A stretch of 64,000 nt of DNA from Symbiodinium natans (Eukaryota > Sar > Dinophyceae > Suessiales > Symbiodiniaceae): the NCBI GenBank assembly GCA_905221605.1, contig CAJNDS010002326.1, forward strand, positions 427,829-491,828, in the 5' to 3' direction. How positions within the stretch are numbered: the first letter of the stretch is position 1; each line of letters begins with the position of its first letter. The notes below the pieces were generated by a model that ran no database searches, was not told the DNA's origin, and was given only the letters and a program-made list of their open reading frames with translations. Shown one piece after another: positions 34,401 through 46,927 of this stretch. The position numbers and the translations under genes were made by a program.

Positions 34401-36674
34401 CATAGCTTCAACAGCTGCCTGACGACGATCTTGATGAACTTCGGAACAGCAGTGCCCCCTTCTCTCATGAACTTGTTGCAGGCTCACTTCAAAACCGGCG
34501 GCGGGGAGAAGAGTACGGACACTGATGTTGCCACTGTCATGAGCTCTTCATTGCTCGAGGCGGCTCATAATGTGCTTCGTGCTTCGGAGGTGTTTTAAAA
34601 TGTTTCGACCCCACAAGATGAATTAAACGACTGAGGTGGAATTGTACTTCGATGATGGCATTCAGCAGAATGTTTCCAAGGTGCGAGGGCTCGGGCTCAT
34701 CTCATGGAATCTGAGGGCGCCTTATGGCGGAGATTCTCCGACGTCTTACACCAGGCATGGGTAACGGAGCGGATACGCGACTGGTATGCCGAGGCTGGGC
34801 AGCAACACTTGTGAATAGCCATGGCAAGGCCATGAAACCGCCCACACAAAGTTTAGACTTTTTTCTTGGACAAAATTTTCTCGAAAGTCTTTGTGTTAGT
34901 GTCGAAGGTGTTGGAGCTGGCACCTGGGGATGTGGTGGTCGCGCATTTCAAGCGCCCGGGGAACCAGCACGCACACCCAGCTACTCACCTTGGCAGCCAC
35001 GCCCCAAAGTGTCGAGCTTCCGCCCAGTTGCCGGAGCGTGCAGACGGACCGTGGCATCGTGCTTACGCTTCTGCCGCGGGGTGAGGCTACTCGGATCGCA
35101 GCATTTAGTCTCGCAAATCAGGAAGGGTCGGCAAAGGGTCAGTTCAGCAATCACTTTGTTAATTCCATTATGCTGCCAAGCGATGGCTCATGACAGAATA
35201 TGTGGCGCCCCCGCACCCCCCCCCCACCCCCAGCTTGTTCCTGCCATTTACATGAGATTTTTCATGGGTGCTCTGCTGATATCAGTTGCTGGTCTCCAGA
35301 CCTTAGGCCTTAGGCCGTAATGGGCGTCGAAGCCAGGTGTCGGTCATGTTTCAGGACGACATTACGCAGGTGCCCGTTGTTTCACAGCTTAGATCACGGC
35401 TTGCTTTCATGCTCCTCAAGCTGGCACACAGCTGTCTTTTTGGAGGTAATTCCCAAAGGATGGATTCAGGCTCGTTGGTGCTGGGGGAGTGGACGGTGAT
35501 GAGAAAGCTTGTCAACTCATGTTAGTTCTGTGTCAACCCTAAAACAAGTCTCTGGAGGCCGTGGCAACGCGCTGGTCTGGTCAAAGAGACGAGTTTGCCC
35601 GCGACAAGGCAGCCAAACCCGGTCAGAGGCTGTCAGTGAGCAGTTGTATCGTGGTAGTGTCGCATATGCCTTCCGTGAGGCAGAGATTGTCTCTTTTGAG
35701 TCCAAGCAGCGTCCGCAGCGTGGTCGTCTTGGTCCACTGGTGCATCTACATGTTGCACATGGGCTTTTGGAGCCTCGCTTGCTTTCTCGTCTGAGGCCCT
35801 GCTGTCGTTCCAGCTACCGTCACAGAGTGTGCTTTGGATGAAGCATACAGAAGCCGAGCTAGGCGTAGCCAAACGCAGCGGGAAGCGCAGCGGGGCAGCT
35901 CTGCTTGGGGTATCGAAGGTGTCATCTGCATGGACGCCAAGCGTGGGTCTAAGCCAGCATGTCCATGGGCTAGAGTCGAAATTCTGTCTCTGCGGCAGAC
36001 ATTGGCATGTATACATGTGGCACGTTGTGCCGCGCTTCTGTGGAACTTTCTTGGCCATGACAAAGGTGTGCAACATTGTCCCAACCGCTTTAGTGACAAA
36101 GCCTACTATAGCTTGTTGCAACTAGCTGCAACTGCCAGTGGGACCGCTCAGGCCCAACGGAGTCATCGTGCACGGGGAAACGTCACGTCCTCGGACTTTA
36201 GTTATGCGTCCAGCCATGCATTGCTTGGAAGACAAGGGGTCTGCAGCAAGGTGTCATCAGAGCACCTGCTTCACTTGTGCAAAACGCCTACAGCGGGCCG
36301 GTGATTCTTGTCCAATCTGCAGGGCTGCATGGCCGCATTGGGATAGGTTGAGCATCGATAGCTGCTGCTTGTTGCCACGCTCTGTGGACTCCCCACTTAT
36401 TCGCCAAGGAAGTCATCGACCAGGTGTGCAAGCTCCATGGCGACTGAGAATGACTAAGTCACTCTCCCCCGATCCTGTCGCGTACAAAAAGCATGGTGCG
36501 CGGTGCATGTGTGCGGGGCCCCATAGACCACGTGTTTCCACATTGCACAAATGCATCAAAGGTTCAATATTTTGCGTGTTTGCGGCAGATTCCAGTAGAT
36601 GCTTTAGGCACCAGAGGAATACGCGGACCAACCAGTGGACCAGCAGCAACTTGAAGCTACATTACACTTGCTAA
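31476..36674 (+). CDS. Multi-exon gene with repeated Tudor/SH3-like modules and a RING half
   Basis: A possible first exon (31476-31550) starts ATG and ends at a GT donor. Downstream, related exons recur. One type reads F-D-D-G-x2-Q-x-V-x-K: 32536 (FDDGAVQCVSK), 33514, 34640 (FDDGIQQNVSK), 35345. A second reads GD-x-V-x-A: 32761 (GDIVYAHY), 33130 (GDRVPLA), 34300 (GDRVQATV), 34915 (GDVVVAHF). A third reads T-D-x-GI-V: 32887-32959 (NTDLGIVVAVLDGGRVRI), 34100 (STDIGIILSD..DGRVQV), 35037. In order they make a unit of about 55-60 residues, GIV..DGRV.V.F.DG..Q.V....GD.V.A, present at least five times. This pattern resembles SH3-barrel repeats of the Tudor or mind-bomb/HERC2/KEG type. Near 36260-36330 comes CHQSTCFTCAKRL...CPICR, the second half of a RING finger. 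A RING E3 ligase with barrel repeats is the best guess; the exact exon set and the stop are not fixed. Confidence 0.5.
31955..32127. repeat. Short tandem repeats CTAGAGACTC and GCGAAGCAAGA
   Basis: About 31963-32000 contains CCTAGAGACT twice with related copies. About 32076-32127 contains the 11-mer GCGAAGCAAGA in four imperfect copies. Both lie in a probable intron of the repeated-module gene. Confidence 0.6.
33761..33926. repeat. CAGTCTCT microsatellite
   Basis: About 165 bases of TCTC with recurring CAGTCTCT units, ending in two copies of GTCTTTCGGTCTATTCACCTC about 50 bases apart. It lies in a probable intron just upstream of AG|GTTGAAGTCGG and is pyrimidine-rich in the sense direction. 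Confidence 0.85.
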
Positions 36675-39600
36675 TCTAGCTTGGGCGCGGAACATCTGGC
36701 AACCCACAGTGTTGCAAGATTCGGTTGCGGAGATCGTCAGAGTGCCTTGCAGCGGCTGACCGAAGAGAGGACTTCGCACCTCGAGGCTATGGAACACCAC
36801 CGAGCCTCTGACCTTGAGCACGGAAGACAGCAGGATGATCCGATGTCGACCAGGCTGAGCGAGGTCGGACACCATCAGACACCCCTTACATCCGCCACGG
36901 CACAGCCGCTGCAGGCGTCGCAGGACACTAACAGCGAACTGGGCAAAACAGTCAAACCGACAAACCTCCCTCCCTCGAGTAATCAGCAAGCGACCGACCG
37001 TTCTGCTGTCTGGCAGAAACCACTTCCAAGTCACACGCTCCCACCCACCAAAGCGCCCCCAACTGCGCAACAACAGACGTAAGGATCCTGATGAATCGCG
37101 GGGGACACCGCCGCTAGCCAACCAAGCACACGGCCACCCAAACGCCACCAACTTCATTTCTTCTACAGTTGGACAGACAAGGTCGAAGTCTTTGCTTTCC
37201 AAGAAAGCATTCATTCCACGCATCAAGGGCTGCCTCGGGTCAAGGTGTGGCTATACAGTTTGTAAGTAATCACCCACACCAGCACAGCTTGCAATCTCGA
37301 CGGGGAGCTCATACCGGGGAGGCTGCGTCCATCCATGCCGGGCTGGACAAGGAGTACAATCGGCCGCAGCCTGAGCCAGAACATCACGGATCGCATGATC
37401 GCAGTCTTGCTCTGAGTGCTGCTCCTGGCCAAAGGTTCTGCCGTGTCACTATGAAGGGTCCGGAGGATTACCGCACTATCAGGACAGCGAAGCACGAGAA
37501 TTGCAGGAGGTTACAGCTACTTGGTCATGGTTTTCCAGGCCCGTTTTGCGTGACCAGCTTGGCAGGCTGGATCCGAGCGCCGTCCGCTGCCAGCCGGCGG
37601 AGGCATGCTGACACGGTGCCGGTGGCCAGAAAGCAGATTTTCTTTCACCTCCCGACCCGCATCCGCATGCGCGCACCGCACTGTGCAGCCATGTGCAGCC
37701 CTGGACTTCTCTGCTGGGCAGAGCCTTTGTTGCCAGGCTTGGCATGCAGGGCGTTGGAAGCCGCCGACCGGTTCCACCTGGAGGCTCTTTCGAGAGCTCC
37801 TGGATGCTTCTGGCTTTTGGGCCATTGCCTCACTGCCTGAGTTTCTCCTTTGCGCTGGCCGTGGAGAAGTCTGTGAACTGTGTCCTGGCCACAAAGCAGC
37901 TCATCTCCGTGCAAGGATCACATAGGATCACTGCTACCCCAGACAGTACTGAGTACTGCGCCGGCACTGTGAGGGCCAGTTTGTGGATTTCTCCGAGGTT
38001 ACGTCAATGTGGGCCTGGTGGAGTGGGTGGCAGCTCGCAAGGCTGCAGCATGCCGCAGTTTGCCACCGCTTGCCATTGAGCTTTGTGAGAGCACATTTTG
38101 CTTCATCTGTGTGAGGAACCAGACGACGAAGAGGCACCACCAGGGAATGAGCTACTGAACCGCTGCTGTTATGGGTTCTAGGTATACCTCGTCATGCGTA
38201 GTCATGCCTGGTTGCTTCGAGCTTGAAGCCTTAGCAAGGACACCTGCGTGACTACTGCACGAAGTCTAGCCGACATCTTGAAGGCTGGCACAACCGGATC
38301 CGTTGCCTCCGAAATGCAATGTACGTCCAGAGTGGGTTGCAGTCCTTGCAGTAGGATGCTTCCGCTGCCTTCGGCCGAGTCAGTTGAGCCAATCTTGCTT
38401 TTTGGGACTTGTGTGCAAGGTGAAATCGGATGCTGAGGACGCTTTGGGGCCAGAGGGGGTGAATCTCTCATTGTTGTCTCCGCAAGAGAAGAAGACTATG
38501 CCCGGATGCAAGTGCATCCAAGACACTTTTAATTGGATGTTCAGGACGAAGTTTCAGAAGGCTGGCTGCCGAAGCAGCACGCGCGGCTCTTGGACGGTTC
38601 TCTTTACTTGCCAGCAAAAAAACAACAGCGGTGCCCTGAGAGCGCCAGACTGAGGTGGACGAGAACCCGCGGCAAATGATGTTGGGATGCAGGCCAGGAG
38701 CAACCGCACGGCTACGAGTACAGGTGGCTGCCTCCAGATCTCCCGAACCCTACAGAGGCCCTACAGAGTCCCTTCAGAGACCCCGCGCTTTCAGAGGTAG
38801 CCTTTAGAGGAATGCGGGGCTTGTCATCTCAATCCAAGGAGTTCGGGGGTTGGGATGATCGACATGCTGCTATTTCCTGTCGCCAGGAAAGGTGTTCAGT
38901 GGTTCGGCAACGCTGCGAAATACCCCTTGTTTCAGGACATGGGGGGCCTTTTTGCTTGGCAGAGTGAGATCCTAGGAAAGGGATCAGGATTTCCCTCGCG
39001 TTGCTCAGCAGAGAATGAGGACAACATCATGGAAGGTTCTTTGTGTCCCTGGCTCGTTTGTCGTGTGTCATCGAGCAGATGTGGTCTTCACAGCTAGAGG
39101 TGGTGATTTTGGAAAGCTCGTTCAGTAGCATGTGCGGTCTGTGCATGCCTGCACGTTTCGAGTCCCAACACATCGCAAGCCGCATGCCGACATGGGGAGC
39201 TGGCAGGCTTCGGTTTCGATGCGACTATCACCTGAATCGTCATAGCGACATCGTGCAGGCAGAGCCGGCTTCGTTGTTGCATATGCTGCTCATAAGTACC
39301 TTTTACAGAGCCAATTTCGGGGAAAAAAACAAACAAAAGAAACAAAACAAAAAATCAGCACGTGGACAGCCGGAAGCACTTTTGATGGAACTCGCGGCAC
39401 CTCTTGCTCCTGTTGTAGTGAGCACAAAGTTGCTGTAAGCTTCCAGTATCCTTGCGGATGCTTCCTTCGAGGTAAAGATTTGGATGCTGGCCTCGCCCAT
39501 CAATTTTGAATATGGCGGCGAGCACACAGTGAAGGCCCGACTGGTAGAGCGGCTAGGGAAGTCCAGAAGGTCGGGAGATCATCATCCCTTCCTTTCTTCC

Positions 39601-41343
39601 AGGAGTCTGACCTCTGGTGCGAGCCCTTGGCCCAATGGTCCGGATCCCGGATCAAGCAAAGCGTTGAGCTTGTCATGCTCAAGACTTGGTCAAAGCAGCG
39701 AGAATGTACGCAGAGATACTCTGCTTGAGGAAGACTTTCCGCCAAACACATCACACCACACCACACCATTTTCGCTCAATGAGATACTTCGCCGCACTTG
39801 AGGTGGGGCCCTCGCTGGGGTAACCAGGCGGGGTCTCAGCTCGGGACGCGGAAGGGATCTTTTTGAAATGGGTTTTGCAACTTGTCCCCTTTCCAGGACA
39901 AGAAGATGCGAACTGCTTGGGTGCACCGCCAGCTGTTCCGCTACTGGTACATCTGTTCTGACATGCGACGGAGTGCGGCCGAAGGATGAAAGTCCAAGGG
40001 AGGAGACATTCCAGCCTCCGCCAGGTGCCCGCAGTGACCCTCTACACGAAGGAGGACGTGGTCACCGTGGCTTTGTCGCTTCTGTGGGGGCTGACCTCCC
40101 GTAGTTTTTCGGCCCGTCTTGGTTTCTACTGGTATCATAGTGTCATCGTCTTTTCATATCTGTTCTTTCTAGTCTAAGGATGTTTCGGGCATTACTTCGG
40201 TGAGAGTGGGGTCAGACAAGGCATCGAGAGTGAGTCTGGGGAGGGGGAAGGGGGGGGGTTCTTTGAGAAGAGATGTCCATGCCATCTGAGGTGGCATGGC
40301 AAAGCCCAGCCGTCGCCTAGGCCAGTGGGTTCGCCTGCTAAGGCAGTAAATTCGTGCGATGAGGTTGCCAGCCTCCTCACGTGTCTTAAGTTCTGAAAGC
40401 ATTGGTGACAGTTGCAGCAGCATTCTATGTGAAGCGACGAGTGAACACATTCAAAGGGGAAGCACCGAGTGATTCCACACCCATCCGGCAGCAGGGACCA
40501 TGCACCAGCATACAAACTTGTCACCGGATATCGTAACTCTGTCGCCTGCATCGGTTTTCCTTCGTTTGCAGTTCGTGTGTGCTGGGAAGAGACCAGGAGA
40601 GCAACTTGGAGCAGGGAGTAGAACGATCTCAAAAGAAAAAGGGATGGTGACAAGACGCTATTGGATCAGGCACTCAAAGCACCCATGAAGGCGAGAGGGC
40701 TGGAGATCCAGCAGGAGATCTATCTGAATCAGAGGTGTCCTGTGCTGTGCTACCCGTGCTTCGTTGTGTTTGTTTCTATGTGTTTCTCGACAAAGCGGAA
40801 TGCCAATAGAACTTGCTGGAAGATGCCGAACAGAGTCAGCACACGGCGGGGCTAATCAAGAATCAGAGGGTTGTCGGCTAAAGAGGCCTTCCAGAATCCT
40901 CTCGTATGCCTGAGTCGATAGCAGCTCGTGCATCCCAAGAAGTCTAAACTTCAACGAAGTCCTACTGTACTTCTCTGAGTACTGATCAACTGCTTGGATG
41001 TGTCGGAGTAACTTGTATGGGATGTTGCCGAAGGTGTTGCAGCTCTGGCACCGCCTCGAGAAGATCTTCCAACCTTGCTGCTGTTTTGTCAGTTTGTGTT
41101 TCGGAAAGTTTCGGGACGTCCGCTCACTGATGGCCGGACCTGCATTGAACAATGCGGAATGGTGTTGGCGCTCGTACCAGCCTGTTACTCTCAACATCAC
41201 TGCGGATGCTTAAACGCAGTCGTAGTCGTAGTCGCAAGCCGAGCCAAAGTAGCATCAGCACCTTCAAACTTGCTCTCCGCTGTGTTGTCATGCATGGCGC
41301 TGCTGCATGCTCGCCCGTGACTTGCCGAAGCTAGTTGCCGCAG
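36675..41343. other. Unassigned region
   Basis: No domain recognised. Opposing long frames at 36657-37226 (minus) and 36681-37082 (plus) overlap and at most one can be real. A frame near 37830-38100 reads CELCPGHKAAHLR and later a W- and L-rich stretch (WSGWQLARLQHAAV), which looks protein-like but cannot be assigned. The exon at 39897-39984 is listed separately. Confidence 0.35.
39897..39984 (+). CDS. Orphan exon, unknown protein
   Basis: Starts AG|G after TTTCCAG and could end at a GA donor (GAAG|GATGAAAG). The 29 codons read DKKMRTAWVHRQLFRYWYIC..., rich in aromatic and basic residues, like the start of a helical segment. Both borders match the local splice style. No family recognised. 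Confidence 0.33.
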
Positions 41344-41757
41344 GGTGGACGCTGTATTCAGAGTGATTCCAGCTGTGATGAGCATCGCAGCGGTTACATG
41401 CTTACACTGCCCGAATAAGTTCTTTACACCGGAGAATTGTTGTGGCCGATTCTCGAAGCACGCACGCACTTGCCAACCAGTTTGATGACTTTGCCTACTC
41501 CATCGCAAGGCAAGCTGCAATGTAGCGCCTAAGCAAGGCCTGTTTTCGTACACGGAATCTGCCTGGCAGCGTGCTTCCTCCAGTTGCACAGTGCTGGAGG
41601 ATTTGTCGGGAAGAGGTCCGAGTTCTGTCTGCGCGAGCACAGAGGGGACCACTTGCTGAGCACAGTCCAGGAACAGTTCAAGTGCTAGGCAGCAACCACC
41701 GTACGCTGTACTTAGCCACGAGCAGCATTGTTATGACATTGGGTACTGTAGGCTATG
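41344..41757 (+). CDS. Possible potassium-channel pore exons
   Basis: The exon at 41689-41757 begins AG|G and reads NHRTLYLATSS, then IVMTLGTVGY, and breaks at a GC donor inside the next Gly codon. TVGYG is the K+ selectivity filter, and the preceding L-Y-x-A-T-x6-T pattern matches the pore helix of six-helix K+ channels. An upstream exon from 41344 (VDAVFRVIPAVMSIAAVTC) is hydrophobic and could be S5. A GT-GAC exon at 44823 (GDCRTNIIDTDLQ) would supply the usual Asp after GYG, but it needs a 3-kb intron. No S1-S4 or S6 could be shown. This could be a chance match; a search of the pore exon would settle it. Confidence 0.33.
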
Positions 41758-44700
41758 GCTGGATGCTGACTCAGCGTGTGGGCACAGCAGCTGGAAAGCG
41801 CTACCCACTAATCAAAGAACTTCCCACTCGCTTTGGTAGGATGTAGGAGTGACTTCGCGCGTGGCTTTGCCTGCGATGCTGTGATGCAGGGAAGGAGACG
41901 AAGAGCTCCATGAAGTGTACGTGAAGCCAGCTTTGAGATGACGCTCAAGAACGCTCAAGAGCAACTTGCCTGCAAGACCGTTTCGCTGGATGTTTCTGAT
42001 GTGTCTGTAACCAGCCTCGCAGGACTTGGTGCATAGCTTCGCATGCATCTTTGTGTGAGCTCGTGGTCAGTTTGGCCAATGTTTGCTGATCTGAGGCAGC
42101 GTCCCGCAGCGCCGAGCTGTCAAGACGCGATCTGGTGAGGGCAAGCATCCGGTGCATTTACGCAACACATGACAAGCAAAAGCAATGAGCTACGCAAAAA
42201 AACAATACTGGATGACGTTATTTTGATGGAAAGATGCACTGGCCGCTGACCGGATCGCGATCCCCGCCCTTGGATGAGGGAGGCAGCCAGCCGTGGTAAG
42301 AGCTGCAGCTTTTCCGCAGTTGAGGCTGCTTGAATGGTTTGCATCAAGTTGAATATGTCCATATGTATATATGTGCATAAACACATATATACACAAATCT
42401 ACATATATAGATTTTCTACGAGATATGCACATGCGTGTAGATGGTGGCGTGCAAATTTAGTCATGTTTAGATTGAAATTATGTAATCGTGTGCACGAATC
42501 TGTCCGTGTGTGTGTGTGTGTGTGAGCGCGTGTCTTGCAATGCTAAGGAGCTGCCACCCCACGTGCACTGAGCCCAAAGAGCGCGTAAGCATTTGTACAT
42601 ATTGGGCAGTCCTTGGGCCGTGCGTGTTTCAGCGCGTGCGGCACGCGCGGCTACCTGCCCGGCTTGTTTTTTACCCGAGCCCACACATGCCTTGTATGGA
42701 ACAGACAAGGAAACGTCCCCGAAATCATTCTGCAGCTGCTCTAGACCCCAGAGCCTCGAGGGAGAATTTGGCGAAACTCTGGGGCTGAGTTTCCGGCCAC
42801 AAAGATGGGAGTTGATCAGTTGACTAAGATTCAAAGCCGCCAGAAGGCATCTCCCAGAGTGCGGAGCAACTTCGATCAACTACCAGTGCGATGGGGAGAC
42901 TGAAGAGCCGCAACTTTGCTGAGTCGGATATGAGTTCCACTCCCTGTCCTTCAGAGCAATCTTGTGCACGTGTCATCCCGGTATCCAAAGTTGCGGGCCT
43001 CCGAAATTCTTTAAGCCAGGGGGCCGCTCCCCTCGAATCTGACCTTCACCAACCCTCACTTTTGGGATGCTGCTCCTGTGCTCCATGGATTCCAAGTCTG
43101 TGATTCGAAGGTGTATATCAAAGTAGCTCAGCGAAGGCCGGTTTCTGAGGGAGGACTGTAAATAGGTGCCCTCTGGCCTTGTACACAGTGAAGGCATGAC
43201 GGTCACATTCCAGAGGTTCCTAGGCCCTCGTCAGTGAGAATCGAGCGTCATGCCTTGCAGCTCCAGACCATTCCTCTTTGCTGCTCCATGCATGGCTTTG
43301 CGGCAATGCCCAAAACAGCTTGGCGATCTTGGCGTGGTTGAGGCTTCGAACTCCTGGGTTCTGAGAGATGAGTTGCGTTCTCCCGTGGAGCAAGTTGCCC
43401 TGCCAGCACGGACCTCTGCTAAGTCGCAGACTCAAGCCAGCCCAGCACCCTCTTCACCGTGAGCGCTGGTGCATCAAAAGGACGGGGTTTTCATGCTTGT
43501 GATGTGTATCCTTTAGTTGATGAAGCAGGCGAAGGCAGGTCGACTCGGCAGCTTTCGCATGGAGAGGAGTCCCGGCAATGGTGCTCAACAGGCTGCTTGC
43601 TTCACGAATGCTGCCCAAGGCTCGCTGTGATCACCGTGGCAGGGTGCAGAAAGCTAAATCAAAGAGGTTGTTTCAGACCATGAGAGAGAAGAATCTACGC
43701 TGGGAAGTAACCACAGAATGAGGGCATGCACCGACAGCAGAGTAAACCGTGGGCACGTCTGACAGAGTCGGTGCAGGCAATGCAGCCTGCCCTCTTCGCC
43801 ACCCGTGCCTCGGTTTTAGTCATTTCAGCCACTCGCACATGTCGCACATCGGTGCTGGTTGGACTTCTCAGAATGCTTAGCCTTTGAGAGAGCCCCTCGA
43901 TTGGAGTTTTAGGAGTCCTTCTGTTGCTCAAGTCTCACAACTACTCGGCTCTTCTGTCGATTGCATGATGTTTGCACAGCGTGCGCTTCCCAGGTCCAGA
44001 GGCTCAGAGCTGCTTGAGGGCATCCGTGCGCCTCTCCTCGACCTCTGCCTGAGCCCTGACGCCGATTTTTTCGGTTCCTCTGTCATCCCAGATTGGTCAG
44101 AAATCTAAGTGTCTAGAGTTTAGAGTCTTGAGTCCAGCGGATTAGCCCTCTTCAGATGGTTCCGCCATCCACGCAAGCGCTGGCCCTCGGTGGACCTGCT
44201 GTACCCAAGCCGCACAAGGATCATCAGCTCAAATTCTGTGCCCAATGCAGCTGTCGAGGCATCAGCTCCTCGTGTTGGACGCCGCCCGTGGTACGCAGTC
44301 CCGCCTGCGACCCAGCATCGGGGTTTGACATGACTTGGCTGCCTCCGCTTAAGCTTTGAAGACATCGTGGACCATGTGGGATGTGAGTGGTTGACCGGAT
44401 CTATGCTGTGGATTCCTCCAGGGGATGGAAGGGCAAGTACGGGTGGCTCCTGTGGCTGGTGGGCTGGACCTCCTGCGCCGGGTTCATGCAGGACTTCGCA
44501 GGCACGCAATTAGCCGCGTGTCGCACGTCTCCAATGCTCGTAACTCGTAGCTGGGCACACCTATGTTTGGTACTTCAAAGGATCTGCAACCAATTGCATC
44601 TTCAATGCTTGTTCAAATGCACCTCGCCTCCTTTCGGCGCCCGTGACAGGTCCCTACATCTTTTTCCACGAGTGAGTTGTGGTGAAAGACCTAAAGAGGC

Positions 44701-45406
44701 GAGTGTACCTACTTTTTTTGAACTGCCCGATGCAAATTGAGAGTTTCCACCATGTTTATGTGCTTTATGAAGTCGGTTGAACAGTTGATGCGTGTCGTTC
44801 ACTGCTGCAGCAATGTGTGTAGGTGACTGTCGGACAAACATTATTGATACTGATCTTCAGTTCTGGTCAGGGAGCAGCACTGGCGTGGAAGGTCGTAGCT
44901 CGTGCCACTAAGCCACTGAGCTCTTCGAGCTCGGGCTAAGCAATCGTAGGATGCCGTAGGCAAACTCATACTTCAGCAGGCTTCTCGCAATGAGCTGCGT
45001 GCTGTTCCCTGTGGTCTAGGCAACATGTATGTCTTGAAATCTTGGCTTCTGGCTGACAAAAAAAGGTCGCCGCATAGCAAGCTTAGTTGCGAAGTTTGCT
45101 TTTCGATTTGTGATCTGGTTTGCGCTGCGCAGCTCTCAAACCAGCTGGGCTGCCCTGGTAGACGGTCGGGGCGCTTATGCCTAGCTCCTAGGTGCAGCGA
45201 TACCCGCCGACAGCGTCCAAGCTGACTTGGACCTTTAACTGCCATCAGTTGGGGGCTGGATTAGCAAACGTGCTTCGAAGGGAGTTGTATGTGTTCGTAC
45301 CCTGCCAATGCAGTTGTGGGCTGTGTGGGACTGGCCATGCAACAATTTCCTACGAGCGCAAGGGGCCAACAGTTTGAACAGAGTCGTAGCTTCAGATTTC
45401 ACCCAG
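41758..45406. other. Unassigned region, possible introns of the channel candidate
   Basis: Contains an AT-rich TATATG/ACACATATAT patch (42355-42412), a TG microsatellite (about 42505-42524) and no readable domain. Frames at 44160-44360 and 44430-44520 have mixed composition but no supporting splice borders on both sides. Confidence 0.35.
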
Positions 45407-45508
45407 GAAGTTATGACGAAAGAGGCGGCGGACCCTTGGTGGCAGAAATTGGAAGAAGTAGCCGCAACGAGCTGCACTGTGATTCGCACGCTGTCCGCTC
45501 TCAGCTGA
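45407..45508 (+). CDS. Orphan exon, unknown protein
   Basis: Begins AG|G after TTTCACCCAG and reads EVMTKEAADPWWQKLEEVA..., open to a possible GA donor near 45509. Composition is protein-like and acidic-helical. Its place between the pore-like exon and the ankyrin-like exon suggests one gene, but this is inference. Confidence 0.25.
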   Translation, partial: EVMTKEAADPWWQKLEEVAATSCTVIRTLSALS

Positions 45509-46616
45509 GACATGGAAGCACGTTCATTGCCGTGCTCTTTGGCAGGATGCAGATGTTGGGAACCTCAGCCAGAAGCCGCCCAAAATGGCGTCGCTGATGG
45601 CAAACAAGGCACCGGTGTCACACCCTGACAAGGGTTTAGAAGAGCTTACGAAGCAGAGGCGCCCTGCCACGCCGTGAGAGAGTGGAGTTGCTGGGCGTGA
45701 GCTCCACTTGCTGTTTCAGGACCATCCCCAACGCGAGCTGCTCTTCAAGGTGCGATCCAGCGAAGCAAAGCCCTGAGCAGACACGGCTGATCCTGTGCGA
45801 GGCGATCCATCCTGCGAGTTCTTTGGAGGCCTGAAAGCAGATTGAGCGATTTGAGCGCGATGTTTGTAGAAGTCTGTGCAACACTTGCAAGTGGGAGTAT
45901 GCATGCCGCACCGTGCCGTGCACACCTTCGACCGCATGTTCCCACGTGGCTGAACAAGACACAGCAAAGTTTGATTTTCCCGTTGGCTGGCTCGCGCTGC
46001 TTGCCGAAGAGGGTCTGACATTCCGAGCTGCTTTGGAAGTGGACGACTGGTGGAACTGAACGAAGCAATGTTGTCAGGTGTGCGTTTTCTGTTTCTGAGG
46101 GCTTCGTGCCGATGCTTTTTTCGTGCTGAGAGGCGTGGATGGAGAAAGGACTGCACCGCGTTGAAGATGATGAGGACGAGTGGCTGGAGGGCTTCGCAGC
46201 GGCACGGGCATGATTTCAACGCTCTTGCCCGTAATTTCAGAGACGTTATCTATCCAAGTGCACAAGCTTTCACCTATGTGTGGACAAGCCGCGCAAGTCA
46301 GCTTGCCAGGTCTTGCCAACTGCATACAAAGGCTGCGACAAGGCCTCCAAGCGCAAATCCGTTTGTTGCATGGTGCTCGTAAGATCGTAGTGCCCCTCCC
46401 TTGGACGCGCTTTTGCCTCAGCTTGAAAGATGACAGGACACTTTGCTCGTTCACGCGCCTGGACCACAGACGCAGGCCGCCCTGTTCCCAAAAAATCGGT
46501 ATGGCCATGTAGCGCCCTACCCGGCATACGTCAAGAGAGATCGCTTTCCGAGCTTGACTGCGTCCATCACATAAAGCACCTGAAAGTGCACGGCCACCCA
46601 CTGCCAGCTGCAAGAG

Positions 46617-46676
46617 GTCTACCCGGTGCCCTTAGAGATCGCTGACAACGAGGGACTGAAGACGCCAGCCCGACAT
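46617..46676 (+). CDS. Orphan 60-nt exon, ankyrin-like sequence
   Basis: Starts AG|G and ends at CAT|GTAGGG, giving exactly 20 codons in phase 0. The sequence includes PLEIADNEGLKTPARH, which resembles the D-x-x-G-x-T-P-L-H turn of an ankyrin repeat, though with A for L. It lies 251 bases upstream of the phospholipase start and could be the end part of the preceding gene. Confidence 0.3.
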
Positions 46677-46927
46677 GTAGGGCAGGAGACATTCATGTTC
46701 CTTTCCTTGCCTTGCGCTGAATGGAAGAAGCCTCAAAGCGTAGCGTTCGCTGGATGTTCTTTAGACGTTTTCAGCTTTGACCCAGCATGCATTTTCCTCA
46801 CTCAAGCAGGATCAGTGTCTGAATGTGCGTTTAGGTTCTGCATTCACCTTCTAGCATAAATTTACGAATGCATGTTTTGCTCGGAAGTCCCTAAACCAGT
46901 GATGTTGCGCATGCACGGCTGGCATGG

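Noticed and set aside
36657-37226. 189-codon minus-strand frame
   Set aside because: Reasonable length but no recognisable motif and an overlapping plus-strand frame of similar length; undecidable, so not called.
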